Origin: Mesostigma viride
Lineage: Eukaryota > Streptophyta > Mesostigmatophyceae > Mesostigmatales > Mesostigmataceae
Reading direction: 5' to 3'
Assembly: GCA_009746045.1 (NCBI GenBank)
Contig: RPFO01000017.1
Span: 1,787,452-1,851,451, forward strand
Length of the DNA stretch: 64,000 nt
Position numbers and translations under genes: made by a program. Below are positions 53,361-64,000 of the stretch, one piece after another. The notes under the pieces are model-generated. The model saw only the letters and a program-made list of their open reading frames with translations. It was not told the DNA's origin and did no database searches. How positions within the stretch are numbered: the first letter of the stretch is position 1; every line of letters begins with the position of its first letter.

Positions 53361-55177
53361 GAGAACCTTCTCTCTGCTGTATTTAGCCGTTTCTATAGAA
53401 GGATCCACCTGGCCAAATTCAGCAGAGAAGTTCCAATTTCCAAAATTCCAATTTCCAAAACCTCACGTTGTGCATATGTCAGACCGTTTGCTGACATTGC
53501 AAAATCACGTGACGGCGGAAGTGTGTGCAGCTTGCCGGCCGCACCGCACGTCCGCACCGCAGCGGATACCCGGAATAGCCCGGAATTCCGCGACGATTTT
53601 TTGTTTCGATGTCAGTCGACGCCGGTTATCCGACAGAGCAGACAGAGTTATATTTAGTGGAGCCAAGGGCTGGTCCGGCTTAACATAAGTTCTTGCATAG
53701 TAGAACGTAGGTTACTTGGCCTCTACTTCATATAATCATGAATATGGCATCCGACTCTTGTTTCCGTCATCGACTATGATGTGCGAGATCTGAGCCGATC
53801 TGTTGCCAAAGTCGGAAATGCACCGCCAGGCGATGATCATCTCACTATATCTAGTCAGCACTGCAAACGCTACTAGCAGTCAAAGGCAGACATCAGATCA
53901 GCTTCTTATACTTTATATCTGGGTCGTCGTATTAGTACGTATGTTGTCTCTTCAGTTCGTTTCCTGACGGTTCAGTCGCGCGCCCGCCTCCGTCAGTCCG
54001 TCATTGCCGGCTATCATATATTGCTATCATATACATCAGCCGGCGGTATGCATGCGCATGGAAGCTTGAAAGCAAGCTAAGGCTGGCCTTCGATGTCTTA
54101 CTCTTGGTTTCTATATTATCAGCACTGAAGGGAGGCAGCTTCGGAAGGGGTTTTCTTTTCAGGTGAACCACCCCATGCTTCCAGTGCACAGACTTCAAAG
54201 GTAAATAGCACACGGACAACTGAGTCCGCGTAGCAGTTACTTAAGCTGCCAACATAGTGTGCCGACTAGAAGGCACCGTTGTTCACGCTCATGCATTCCT
54301 CCGGCGCGCCACGGCGACCCTGTTCAAGGCGCTCTGGACCCTGCAACAAGTTTAAACTGAATCCTAGCTTTGAAAGGCTACTAAGGCCGTGGATGACGTC
54401 CGGAAACCGCTGACCAGCGCAAACTTACATGAGGCGCATTGGCACTAGCACGCACATAATGGGACTTCGAGCCAATCCGTCAAGGCCTTCAGTTCACTAG
54501 CCTGAGGCTGGCCTCGTCAGTTTCTCCATCATTGACCTAGTTCCAGTCGACGTGAGATTGGGAATACTACGTGGTGGATTGACTATGAAGTACTGATGGC
54601 AGCACCGCCGACTCACCGTTCTCTATGCATGGCTAGAACTTCAAACTCATCATCTCACACATATATACCGGCAATATCGCGATTCATTATCCTTCAGTTG
54701 CTAGGCTCGACAATTTGGCGTAGTGATTCCTCAAAAGCATTATTACATCAGCACCGACAATCGAGCGCTCTCAGAGGTGTGAGTGCATGCGTTGATGGTC
54801 AAACTTGTATGGTTGGTGGTCATAAAGTTCAGTCGATAGACAACTTTGGCTCTCAAGGCTACTACCTGCCGTGAGCTCCGGCTTTAGTTTTCTTCTCCTG
54901 CCAGCTGAACTGTGGGAAAGGCCCTCATTTACGTTTGACAGGCCTATGCCGTCACACCAACCGGTCTCGGTCTAGTGATGGCTAATTGATAGTAGCATTG
55001 TTGAATTAACTAGTACATAGTGAGTTGTCATATATATACGATGTCGGCATATTGTCAATATACGATGCCGGCTGCCGGCATCGTTGACGTAGCTTTGTGG
55101 TGTGCCTATACAGCCCATACTGGGTTTAATTAAAAGGGGCAAATGTTTACGAGTCACTGGTATGATAGATCAAGGAT
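53361..55177. other. No gene supported
   Basis: Only scattered short open frames without splice or homology support. A tandem TTCCAATTTCCAAAA motif occurs at 53,430-53,460. Confidence 0.35.
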
Positions 55178-55335
55178 CGAGACAACGGCCAGCGCAGGCC
55201 ATAAATTGGGAGAATCCGGACCATGGTAGCTGGAGCCTGCCGTTATTATCTTGTCCGCGTTTTCGAGTCGTCCAGGATGATGAATATGAATGGAGATGGA
55301 AATGTGTATAGCCTTGTGCATTGAAAATCTATGGC
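55178..55335 (+). repeat. SINE-B, copy 4
   Basis: GAGACAACGGCCAGCGCAGG to ATCTATGGCTGG. Diverged from the other copies. Confidence 0.6.
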
Positions 55336-56214
55336 TGGCATATTGAAATTTTACATGCCCATATTGATGGACATCTTACAGGATCGGTACAAACTACGAA
55401 GCCTCCCCAACATTCACATGCAGTATACCATCCGTCGACCTCTGCCCCATCATGCATGCTGACCCAATACAACAATCGATCCATGGCGCGCAAAAACAAA
55501 AACCCTGCATAGATCTAGCCATTGCCACGATATCAAGGAGACAACTACTAGCCATTGCCATGATATAGTAGCTTCAGGGGGGGTGTAGGAAACCTCAATC
55601 AGGACAGCACGCTGATGATCATGGGGCATCATTAATACTGACAGGCGTACGAGATAGGGGAGCAAGATTTAGTAGCGAATTTCTTTGTGACAATGCCTTA
55701 ATTAGCGCCAAGGCCCGACTGAAGCTGGGCATGCAGCTGATTCGCATGCATGCATCTGATCGATTCGCAAAGAGCGGCGGTAGCAGCTAGGATATATGCA
55801 AACCTTGACTGAATAACTTACTTATATGCAACCCGTGATCTGTTGTGGGGGCACTGCGTTTGCTACGCATTATCATCACCATATACAGCTGGCCACTAGT
55901 GGCCAGGGCGTAGCGGCTCCCAAGATTTGCACATCTCGGCATTCATTAGATTTCGGTATATACATTCAATTGATCCAATCCGGCCATTGGGGCCATGGAA
56001 CATCATGGGGCATGTGCATGCAGGCATGAGCCGGTGGCTGGTGTGCACATGGTTCAAGCTTGCACACCTCAGAAGAAGCTGCATGACACTCACAATTCAA
56101 ATCTAGCTAGCTATGATTATCTTAGACCACTGCATATTGTGGTGCCCAGCTACACAGGTTCTTTTGACCGCAACGAATGGCGGCTGCTGCTCGGTCCAGG
56201 AGCCACTTGAGTAC
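55336..56214. other. No gene recognised
   Basis: A short direct repeat TAGCCATTGCCA(C/T)GATAT lies at 55,515-55,565. Nothing else. Confidence 0.3.
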
Positions 56215-56290
56215 CCTAAGTAAGTGAGTAAGTGAGTGCGTTCACGAACACATGCACTGAAGGCATGCCACGGAGTACCCGATGAGGTAC
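56215..56290 (-). mobile_element. LINE family D terminus
   Basis: On minus, GTACTCCGTGGCATGCCTTC and an ACTTACTC-type tail. Only the 3' end is present. Confidence 0.5.
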
Positions 56291-56754
56291 TTTTCTACGC
56301 GGATACTTCACCCGCATAGGCAAGTGGCGCGACTCACTCGCCCACTGGGTCTTGAGTCACAGATAGCAACTTCGCGTCATCCGGAATATCCAAGACGACT
56401 GTACGCTCCCGGCCATTATGACGGGTGTGGGGGTTAGGTTGCATGCTAGCTCAACCAGTGACTTCAATAGACATGTGACTGCGTCACGTACGCACGTGAG
56501 CATAAGTCCTCAGTGGGAGGGAAACCCCTGATAGCCTCGGAGAATATAAAGGCTTCTCCCGGAGCCTGTGCATGGGTTTTTAGGGGCATACCCAGGGTTG
56601 AGTACCATGGCGCCTAGTCATTTTATGCAGCTACACCTTCAACTGAACAACCTCGAACAGCTGCCTTTGCCAGCACGAAAAAGCCACTCCCCATTTCCCA
56701 GCAACTTCAGCACCTGCGGCCCCAGCTGCTCCCCCGCTCAGCAAGGATGACAGA
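56291..56754. other. No gene recognised
   Basis: Nothing supported. Confidence 0.3.
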
Positions 56755-57000
56755 CATAATAAGTAAGTGAGTAAGTACTTGCGTGTCATGCGCAAAGGCA
56801 TGCCACGGAGTAGTGCTAATCGCATTAGAAAAAATAATTACACAAAAGTTTAAACAAATATCGTCTGCATCATCCCCCAACCGTTAAGCACTAGATGGGG
56901 ATGTAATCCTCATCCGAGCTGTCCTCTACCATGTAATTGCAGACGAGGCGGTAGTGTAGCGGCTATCCTCAGGACCAATAACCTCCGATGGCAGACATAC
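56755..57000 (-). mobile_element. LINE family D 3' end
   Basis: On minus, the C-terminus VIGPEDSRYTTASSAIT, then EDSSDEDYIPI-type sequence after a small change, 3' UTR and ACTT-repeat tail (56,757-56,780). Confidence 0.6.
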
Positions 57001-57201
57001 GAGAAGTTCTGGAAGAGCTAGCATGCACGTGACCTGGGTGCTGGCGGACAAGCTCGCCACACAGCGGATGCGCTCGCAAAAACGCTCGATCAACGATCGA
57101 TTGGGTGGAGGCCGACATATGTCAGATATCTCGAATGCTGAGAACAACTGGTTGCTTGCGGAGAGTACTGACGGTTATTGAAGCCACACAATTAAAAAAA
57201 G

Positions 57202-57329
57202 AGCTTCTTACAGATCTGTAAAGTTAGGGCCCGAAAAATACAGATGGCTAGGCGAATAACATACAGATCTGTTTTTTAATTACAGATCTGTTGTGCGTAA
57301 ACTCCGACGTAATGTCTTTACGTCTTCGC
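57202..57329 (+). repeat. Left TIR of the 3.3-kb element
   Basis: Contains three ACAGATCTGT palindromes, ATACAGATGGCTAGGCG and AAACTCCGACGTAATG. Confidence 0.8.
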
Positions 57330-58421
57330 CGGGGGGTCTAGGTGCAGGCCGTGTTCAGTACCTGGAAGCAAAATTCAGCCATGGCTACGAATGCTAGAGG
57401 AATCAGTGTCAGCCGTATGACCTGCAGACGAGGGTAATTAAGAAATCATGCAAGCCGAAGTTAATCCTGCATCTGAGCGAGCAGAATAACTGCAAACACA
57501 ACAGCAATTGTGCGACAGACCAAACAATTAATATATTGCCGCCTGCACTAGGCTCTGTATTCTGGTCATGTCACCCACGTGCGCATTGGCTGCATTGCAT
57601 TAGGCGCCTTAACGAACTGTCAAGTCGACGGGGAAAACGCGATCGAGGAGCGCCATCTAATAAGCAGTTGCTTGTCAATATGTCTTCACGCCCGGGCATC
57701 TTATGATCTGTCTACCATGCATGCATTTTCCTTGGATTAATCAAACAGCTTTTGACATTTGAATGGCGACATTGAAGTCCGGCCACGACAATATAGCGCT
57801 GCTCTGAGCTTCGTTGCCGAGAAAGGTTTAAGAGGTGCTTTGTCCGGGCAGATTATGTAACTCTGCCTAGACCCCAGTAGTTTTCAGCACGCGCATACAT
57901 GTATATTGCTTGAGGTAAGCGAGCCACGACGCAGGCCTGCAGGTGCTCCTGCCGAGGTGGAGACCTGCGAGAGTGCTCACGTGGATTAGGCTCATGCGTC
58001 AAAGCCGGCAGCATCGACCTTCATTCTCCTCCTGGTGTACGTGGAAGGTCACTAATTTTCAGGATTGAACATATCTGAATGTTGATGGCCTGTGCATTTT
58101 CTGTCAATGGAGCAGTGATTGAAACCATGAGCCATGCACGTGTAAGGTGCAGAATTCAGTTGATGAACCCAAGCCGGTAATGTGCAGAATTGATGTTCAA
58201 ACCCAAGTAATATGTGCAGATGTTTCGTCCCACTGGCTATGTGCTATAGCTAGTGCATGAACCGTGTAGTAGGCCCTTGGCGTGTACCCACTTGCTGCAA
58301 CCGTGCCCACAGCTGCTTGTCAATACACGCGGCAGGCACAATGACTTTTGCCGTGAGGTGAAACACGTTACATGTTTCACTCTTTCTTTTCCCTATCCAT
58401 CCTACCCCCCAGCACACACAG

Positions 58422-58960
58422 ATGCACACACGTACACACACGCCCACATACATACACATGCACACAAATGTTCACACACACATGCACACACGCACACACA
58501 CATACACACACGCATGCACATGCACACGCCACACATGCACACATGCACACATGCACACATGCACACATGCACACATGCACACATGCACACATGCACACAT
58601 GCACACGTACATGCACACATGCACACATGCACACATGCACACATGCACACATGCACACATGCACACATGCACACATGCACACATGCACACATGCACACAT
58701 GCACACATGCACACATGCGTGCACACATGCACACATGCACACATGCACACATGCACACATGCGTGCACACATGTATGCACACTGTGACATACACATGTAT
58801 GCACACAATATCACACGCATGCACACACCCACGAGCGCACATGCACGCTAACACATGCACCACACACACTAACACACACATGCACACAAATGTGCACACA
58901 CCCACAAGCACACGTGCACATATGCATACAAACGCACACAAACACAGGCAGACTTGCACA
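58422..58960. repeat. (ACACATGC)n compound array
   Basis: Near-perfect octamers from about 58,530 to 58,765. An irregular tail block follows, shared with 8725-8878. Open frames (His/Thr/Cys repeats) are by-products. Confidence 0.9.
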
Positions 58961-59786
58961 CATGCGCCATGTGCACACATTAATCCATCACTGGTCAATA
59001 AACTGGTTGCTTGGACCCAACGACCTTTTTACTCGCCTGTCCACCCAACGTTCTGCCCATCCTCCCGCCTGCCCGCCTGCATGTCTGCCATCCGCCCATC
59101 TGCCCACCCATCTGTCAACCTGCCTGCCTGCCTGCTTGTGTGCATGCCTGCGGGCCTGCATGTGCCACCTGCGCCCTTGCACCTATTATGCCCCCATGGC
59201 ACGTATATGCAGCCTAGCTAGTTGGAGTGTCTCTTTGCACGCTGGGGCGCACATGGGTGGCTACATGGGCATTTGCCTGTGTCTTGGGCTGGGGGGTTGG
59301 GCTGATTAGTTCAAGAGTGGGCGGGAAGACGGTGGTCTAATTGGGTGGGTAGGGACGGAGTGGATGGATGATTCAGGGGGGGCTGGATGCGGGTGGGACT
59401 CAAGTTAGTGTAAAGTCCACTGTTGCCTATAGCATCAGCAAAAATAAGCGAGAAAGAAGCCTAAATTCAAGGAGCCTAGGTACTTCTTACATAACATGTG
59501 CCAAACTGCAATGAGTGGTTGCAGGCTCACAAGCTGCCAGCTTCGCAAAATAGCATGAATTTCATGGTTACAGGACAAGCGTGTGGTTGGAATTCTTTAC
59601 AATGCCTGGCAACGTCTCTTTCATGTGCACCCACTGAGAACCGCTGTTCTTTGACACAAGAAGGCTTTGACAAGCAACGAGCTTCGGCCAGGGCCTTCAT
59701 TGCAAGGAACCGTGTGCGAAGCAAGAGCGTCAGGATTTACAAACAGAAGCTATACCTAACTTTGCGACCTTCATGCAGTATGTCAT

Positions 59787-59975
59787 GTGCATGGCTATGT
59801 AGTATGTGCCAACAATCACAACGAAAAAGTGCGAATTTGCAAACATTGCCATCATTGGAAGGGCAGGAGCCACGCACACAGCAAATTAAAACGGTTTGTG
59901 AACCAGTCTGTCGGGCATAAAGGCAGCAAAGTCTGGCCAGCCATAATGCAGTGCGATGCGAGACAAACTCGGTAA
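59787..59975 (+). pseudogene. Possible decayed zinc-finger remnant
   Basis: Short frame with VRICKHCHHWKGRSHAHSKL, a C-x2-C followed by clustered His, slightly reminiscent of BED-type fingers of transposases. Position inside a TIR element makes this attractive, but the evidence is one short motif. Confidence 0.15.
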
Positions 59976-60384
59976 ATATGGGCAGGCAGGCGCAGCTCGT
60001 CCTCAGCAGTGCTATCTAACGTGGTACGGCGCCTTATTTCCGCGTGCACGGTGCCGAACATGGCACTGGCCTGATTCCAGTTGCAGCAACGCCAGATGCC
60101 TTCCCGTACATACCATAGAGCAGAGGCTTCATGTACGTCGACATCGTTGCCTACCCGAATCGTTATGCTTCCCGCGATAATGCACTACGCGTAGACCTGA
60201 ACAAAATGTCGAGAAAGCACACAATCTACACGCGAGAGAGCTGGGCTGATAGCTTTTCAGGACTGGTTTTACCGTGCCTTAAAATTCCATTAGCTTACTT
60301 AGCCATGGCTGGCTAATTTTAGCTAATTTTCATGTATCTTTACCACTAGCCGCACCGCCCGCATGCATGGCCCGGGACGAGTCT

Positions 60385-60505
60385 CGAAGACGTAAGGGCA
60401 TTACGTCGGAGTTTACGTACAGATCTGTAATTAAAAAACAGATCTGTATATACGCCTAGCCATCTGTATTTTTCAGGCCCTAAATTTACAGATCTGTAAG
60501 AAGCT
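60385..60505 (-). repeat. Right TIR of the 3.3-kb element
   Basis: Inverse complement of the left TIR with a few substitutions. Confidence 0.8.
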
Positions 60506-60538
60506 TAAAAAAAAAAAGACCGATCGGTCTGGACAGCG

Positions 60539-62421
60539 CTAGTCTGCCACATTTACCAACTCCAAGCAGGTGCCAACAAGCTGATCCAACAGCTGGGTTG
60601 CCAGCACATCATCTGCATGATGCCACTCACACAGAACATGCCCGATCTGGCTCTTGTGTGCCACCTCAAGGGGGCTAAAGCTCAGTGTCCTGATGCGTAG
60701 CAAAATTCCACCCTGCTCCACGCTAATGGGATGTGCTTGGGGAAAAGCAGCCAACACATTTCTAATCAGCGTCATCGTTGCTAGAGGTGAGGCCCATGTA
60801 CGTGCTTGTTCGGCATTCCTCACTTCCGAGGCTTCCTCGCCTTCAAATAGATCTCGTGGCGCACTTGAATGCCCAGTCGCCCCAGGGGTGCCATGTGGCA
60901 GTCGTCCATGGGCCGTGGCACACATACCCACGCCAGCCCCCACAGTAGGGCACGCATCTACGCCAGTCGGTTGATGGACACCCAGATACGTGTAGAACTC
61001 CTCTCGCACCCGCAAGACGCAACTCAGGGCCATCTGCTGGGTTGTCATGCCCAGCTCAGCAGCCACCTGGCGCAACGCCACCAACAGAAAGAGAGGCACA
61101 TGAACCAATACAGCATGAATATATGCTATAGAGAATTGTTACAATCATTATCTCGGAAAATAATATGCATCAAGGGTTTTTGGGAAACCACAGAATTCCG
61201 CAGTATTTCCCCTTGCAGAATACTTCCTTTAGGCTACACGCAGGTGGCCCACTGCTATTCCTAGACCGCTACATCCCAACATGAAACTATCCCATGCAGC
61301 AGAGTGGGAGGCCAAACCAGCGTCCGCAGGGGTGACCCTGTGGGCTCAGCATTCCTGTGGCGTAGGATGCATCCTTAACCTGGGAGGGATGCAAACTCAT
61401 TTTATGAACAAAAACAACAGAGAGCTACCTTGATGAGCCTGGATGAGGGCTTTGCCAGCTCACACCAAGGCAAACTACTTTATATGGTGACGCTCCAGTG
61501 CCTAGTTTGAAACAGACAACCACAAAACCTTGAACGGGGGTACAAGGCTGTCTATGCCTGCCATTCGGTTCACATGGCAACCTCACAAATCGAGATGCAT
61601 GTGCCCAAGAGGCAAGGCTATATTAATATGGAATGCAGATGGAATAATATCGCCCACATGAAGCCAAGCAAAACGACAGCTCCCACAAAGTACCAGCCGA
61701 TCTGTAGGCTGCCTCAAGGGCCTGACAGTGTGAAACGGTGAACATGCTCCACAGCGTCTGCAACCAGTGCACAGCATGCCTACAGGCCTGCCTGCCTGCC
61801 TGCCTGCCTGCCCGCCTGCCTGCCCGCCCGCCTGCCTGCCTGCCTGCCTGCAGGCAGACAAAACAAGGCAGTTGCCGCAAATTGAGACGACCGTTGCTGG
61901 CCATGTGCATACCCCCCCTTACACGGCTGGCCATGTGCAGTACGGACCACGGCAGGGGGATATAGTCAACAGGGGGCATATAGGAACATGAGAACCAAGA
62001 ACACAACTGGAAACTCTCATGTGAGCCTGTGCCCTCCTCTTCCCCTCGATCAAGCCTGCGCTCTCCCTTTTCCTCCCTCTTCCCCAATCACGGCTCTACC
62101 TCCTCGGTCTACGGCCTAGTGACCTGTGCCACCAGTGTGACAGAGCCAGGGTTGCTTCATTGAAAAGCCGCTCAACAATTAATTCTGCCTCAACAAACTG
62201 ATTCCATGTACGGCCATGGCGCATCACGTAGCACTTACTGACAATTACATGGCCTGGAAGAAGGTAGCTGGAAGAAAATGGCTAGGTTGCTGGCGCCCCA
62301 TGTTGGCCCCGGTACAGCCCTTTGTTCCTAATCCATGTCCGCCCAACTGGAGGCTCCCTCCCAGCCCGACCCCTTCCCCATCGTTGGGCGCCCTACCTCC
62401 CCAATGCAACCGCTCCACTTC

Positions 62422-62470
<49 letters not shown>

Positions 62471-63599
62471 GTTATTATTATTATTATTATTAGCCCCTTT
62501 ACATCCGCATAAGTACAACCCATGGCAAACATTTGACAAACATCTACCCCTTTACCTCCGCATACGCTCCCCCCCTGCATTGGTGTGTTACCTCTTGTGC
62601 ATGCAGCAGGCGCGGCCCTGCGCTGCCATGCCATCCGTCGAGCAGCAGCACGCCATCTGTAACCAACTCCACCACCGGCCTGGGGGAGATGTTGGCCACG
62701 GACGCCAGCAGTCATGTGCCACAGATCCAGCAGTGTGTGTGTGTGTGTGTGTGTGTGTGATTTGTCCCGATTCCACAGTGTGTGTGTGTGGGGGGGGGGG
62801 TGCGCGTGGGGGTTGGGGGGTGCGACGCGGGTGCCAGCATCCGCTGATCGAATTGCGGAGTGGAGCATGTGCTTCACCTGGCAGGGCATGGGGCACTAAC
62901 ATGGAAATAAAATTCACTATGGGTGCCAGCCGAGGCATGAGGATGATCTAGAGGCCGGGCACATGGTGGCATGTGGATGTCAAGTCGTTTAACTTAGTCA
63001 TTAGTACCACAGGTGCCAGCATCACGCTTGGTCGTCCTCCAAAAGGACATAACATAGTGTCGCGCCTAACTTCAATTTCAGATGACGACTTAGCGCCAGC
63101 GGTCCTTTCTGCCCTTTCTCATGCTGACACGGCGGAAAGGAGAGGACACATCACAAACGGGTAGGAGCCCCCACCCGCCGCAATCCAACGTCACAGTCAA
63201 AATAAAGAAAATTAAGGAAGGAAACAAAACACATGACCCATGCCAACCGTTGGGCCATAGGTCGATGACTGCTCAGATATGATACATAAACACTGCGAGC
63301 ATGGACCCGAGCATCAGGCAGCTGCAAGGTTCTGCCATGGTGTAGTGGGGTGTGCTACCTCGGCGTGATGCTGCCATGATTTCCTGCCTAAGCCGGTATC
63401 AGTGAATACTGAGAGATTGTTCCTCGCATAAGCACCGCCTCACGCACGTGGCTCGCGAGATGGCGGCCTCCACGGTGTGCCACGTGGGTGAGGTGCTGCT
63501 GCCGTCGCGCCCCTCGTCGCTGACTTCAGCGTGGCAAGCGCGGTCCCAGGCATCCCTCACGACGCGCGCCGAAACGGCAAGCGGGGCCAGGCCGCGGGT
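60539..63599 (-). CDS. Unrecognised multi-exon gene, 3' part
   Basis: Three minus-strand exons agree in phase: 63,448-63,599 (CCTCGCAG acceptor; GLAPLAVSARVVRDAWDRAC, then SPTWHTVEAAISRAT; donor GTGCGT, phase 2), 62,592-62,679 (CCCCCAG acceptor; PVVELVTDGVLLLDGWHGSA, then PRLLHAQE; donor GTAACA, phase 0) and 60,539-61,066 (GCGCCAG acceptor; VAAELGMTTQQMALSCVLRV, then REEFYTYLGVHQPTG, ending LELVNVAD). Together they give at least 255 aa. No domain is recognised; extra exons between them are possible. The first exon must lie further right or beyond the window. The stop codon is only about 34 bp from the TIR element at 60,505. Confidence 0.4.
61767..61858. repeat. (GCCT)-rich microsatellite, intronic
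   Basis: GCCT units with CCGCC variants, inside the predicted last intron of the right-edge gene. Confidence 0.7.
62432..62493. repeat. (ATT)n microsatellite, intronic
   Basis: About 20 ATT units with one GTT. A (GT)n plus poly-G tract follows at 62,733-62,800. Confidence 0.9.
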
Positions 63600-64000
63600 C
63601 TGCGAGGGTGGCCAGGGGGGATGCGTCGCCAGGTCCCAAAGGGACAGACATCGAGGACTTTATTAAGCTGTTTGACAATGTGATTGCAAATCTGGTCACG
63701 TCTGCACATTCCCCCCCCCCCCCTCCCCGCCCCGGGAGTCTCCTGGGAGACTCGTGCGTGGCCAACAGAGAAAACTCTCAAGCATCCGTGCTCAGTGGGT
63801 CAAGACAAGCTAGGGACTACTGCACACACCAACAATGAGGCATACACCCCATACCCATACCATGGAACCGCACTCGTGCCCATCAGCAGTTGCCCAGACG
63901 TTCTTGGCCTATTCTCACGTGGGCTTTCTCCCCGTTTCCCTCCTCTCGGTCATGCGTGACTCTGACGTTGGAACCGAAGGAGGGAGACCGGAGACTCCGG
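63600..64000. other. Window edge; no gene assigned
   Basis: May be intron or an upstream exon of the right-edge gene. Frames around 63,610-63,760 (minus) look moderately coding-like but lack a clear splice solution. A C11-type tract is at 63,710-63,723. Confidence 0.3.

Larger units (their letters stand above)
57202..60505. mobile_element. 3.3-kb TIR element without recognised transposase
   Basis: TIRs 57,202-57,329 and 60,385-60,505, about 120-128 bp with high identity. Outer ends read AGCTTCTTACAGATCTGTAA. Each TIR has three ACAGATCTGT palindromes. The interior has a large (ACACATGC)n array and unremarkable sequence, with a possible decayed zinc-finger ORF at 59,787. A non-autonomous DNA transposon is the simplest reading. 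Confidence 0.75.

Noticed and set aside
54596-54874. 92-codon plus-strand frame
   Set aside because: Low coding character and no domain or repeat support.
58253-59221. 322-codon His/Thr/Cys repeat frame
   Set aside because: Translation of the octamer array inside a TIR element.

Overview
This window looks like nuclear DNA of a repeat-rich eukaryote, most probably a green alga or related protist. The genes I could assemble have GT-AG introns with GTGAGT, GTAAGT or GTGCGT donors. Exons are GC-rich, and two plant-type telomere units (TTTAGGG) lie inside the window. Most of the sequence is mobile DNA: LINE-type retroelements ending in simple-sequence tails, short retroposons with target-site duplications (TSDs), and several elements with terminal inverted repeats (TIRs). 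No rRNA, intact tRNA, CRISPR array or operon was seen. Gene models are my own splice-phase reconstructions from sequence only.

Layout. 1.6-3.2, 12.4-13.6 and 14.6-16.1 kb hold three copies of an unrecognised three-exon gene (230 aa, coiled-coil N-terminus); two of them are divergent. 3.6-9.4 kb is a nest of LINE fragments inserted into each other, with two kinds of reverse transcriptase (RT) remnant. 16.6-21.0 kb holds more LINE fragments and a 2.6-kb (ATCC)n array. 21,058-29,963 is a probable complete 8.9-kb DNA transposon: 32-bp TIRs, two divergent two-exon genes (one transposase-like), a perfect 152-bp-arm palindrome between them, and 172-bp tandem repeats at the right end. 32.3-34.8 kb is a TPR/HAT-repeat gene. 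36.0-41.4 kb is again retroelement debris, with a (AATTC)n tail.

41.9-51.3 kb (minus) is the best host gene: seven exons encode 674 aa with a metallo-beta-lactamase fold, a degenerate receiver domain and a GAF domain. One intron contains a 3.7-kb 15-bp minisatellite, another a 1.2-kb TIR element. 51.9-52.9 kb is a 988-bp TIR element carrying a HIRAN-domain ORF; an uninterrupted copy of its insertion site lies just downstream. 57.2-60.5 kb is a 3.3-kb TIR element with an (ACACATGC)n array and no clear transposase. 60.5-63.6 kb (minus) has three phase-compatible exons of an unrecognised gene that may continue beyond the window.

The strongest candidates for undescribed biology are the 8.9-kb transposon with its central palindrome, the HIRAN-carrying element, and the retroelement 3' ends, where a common CAAC-loop hairpin is followed by a different microsatellite in each family.
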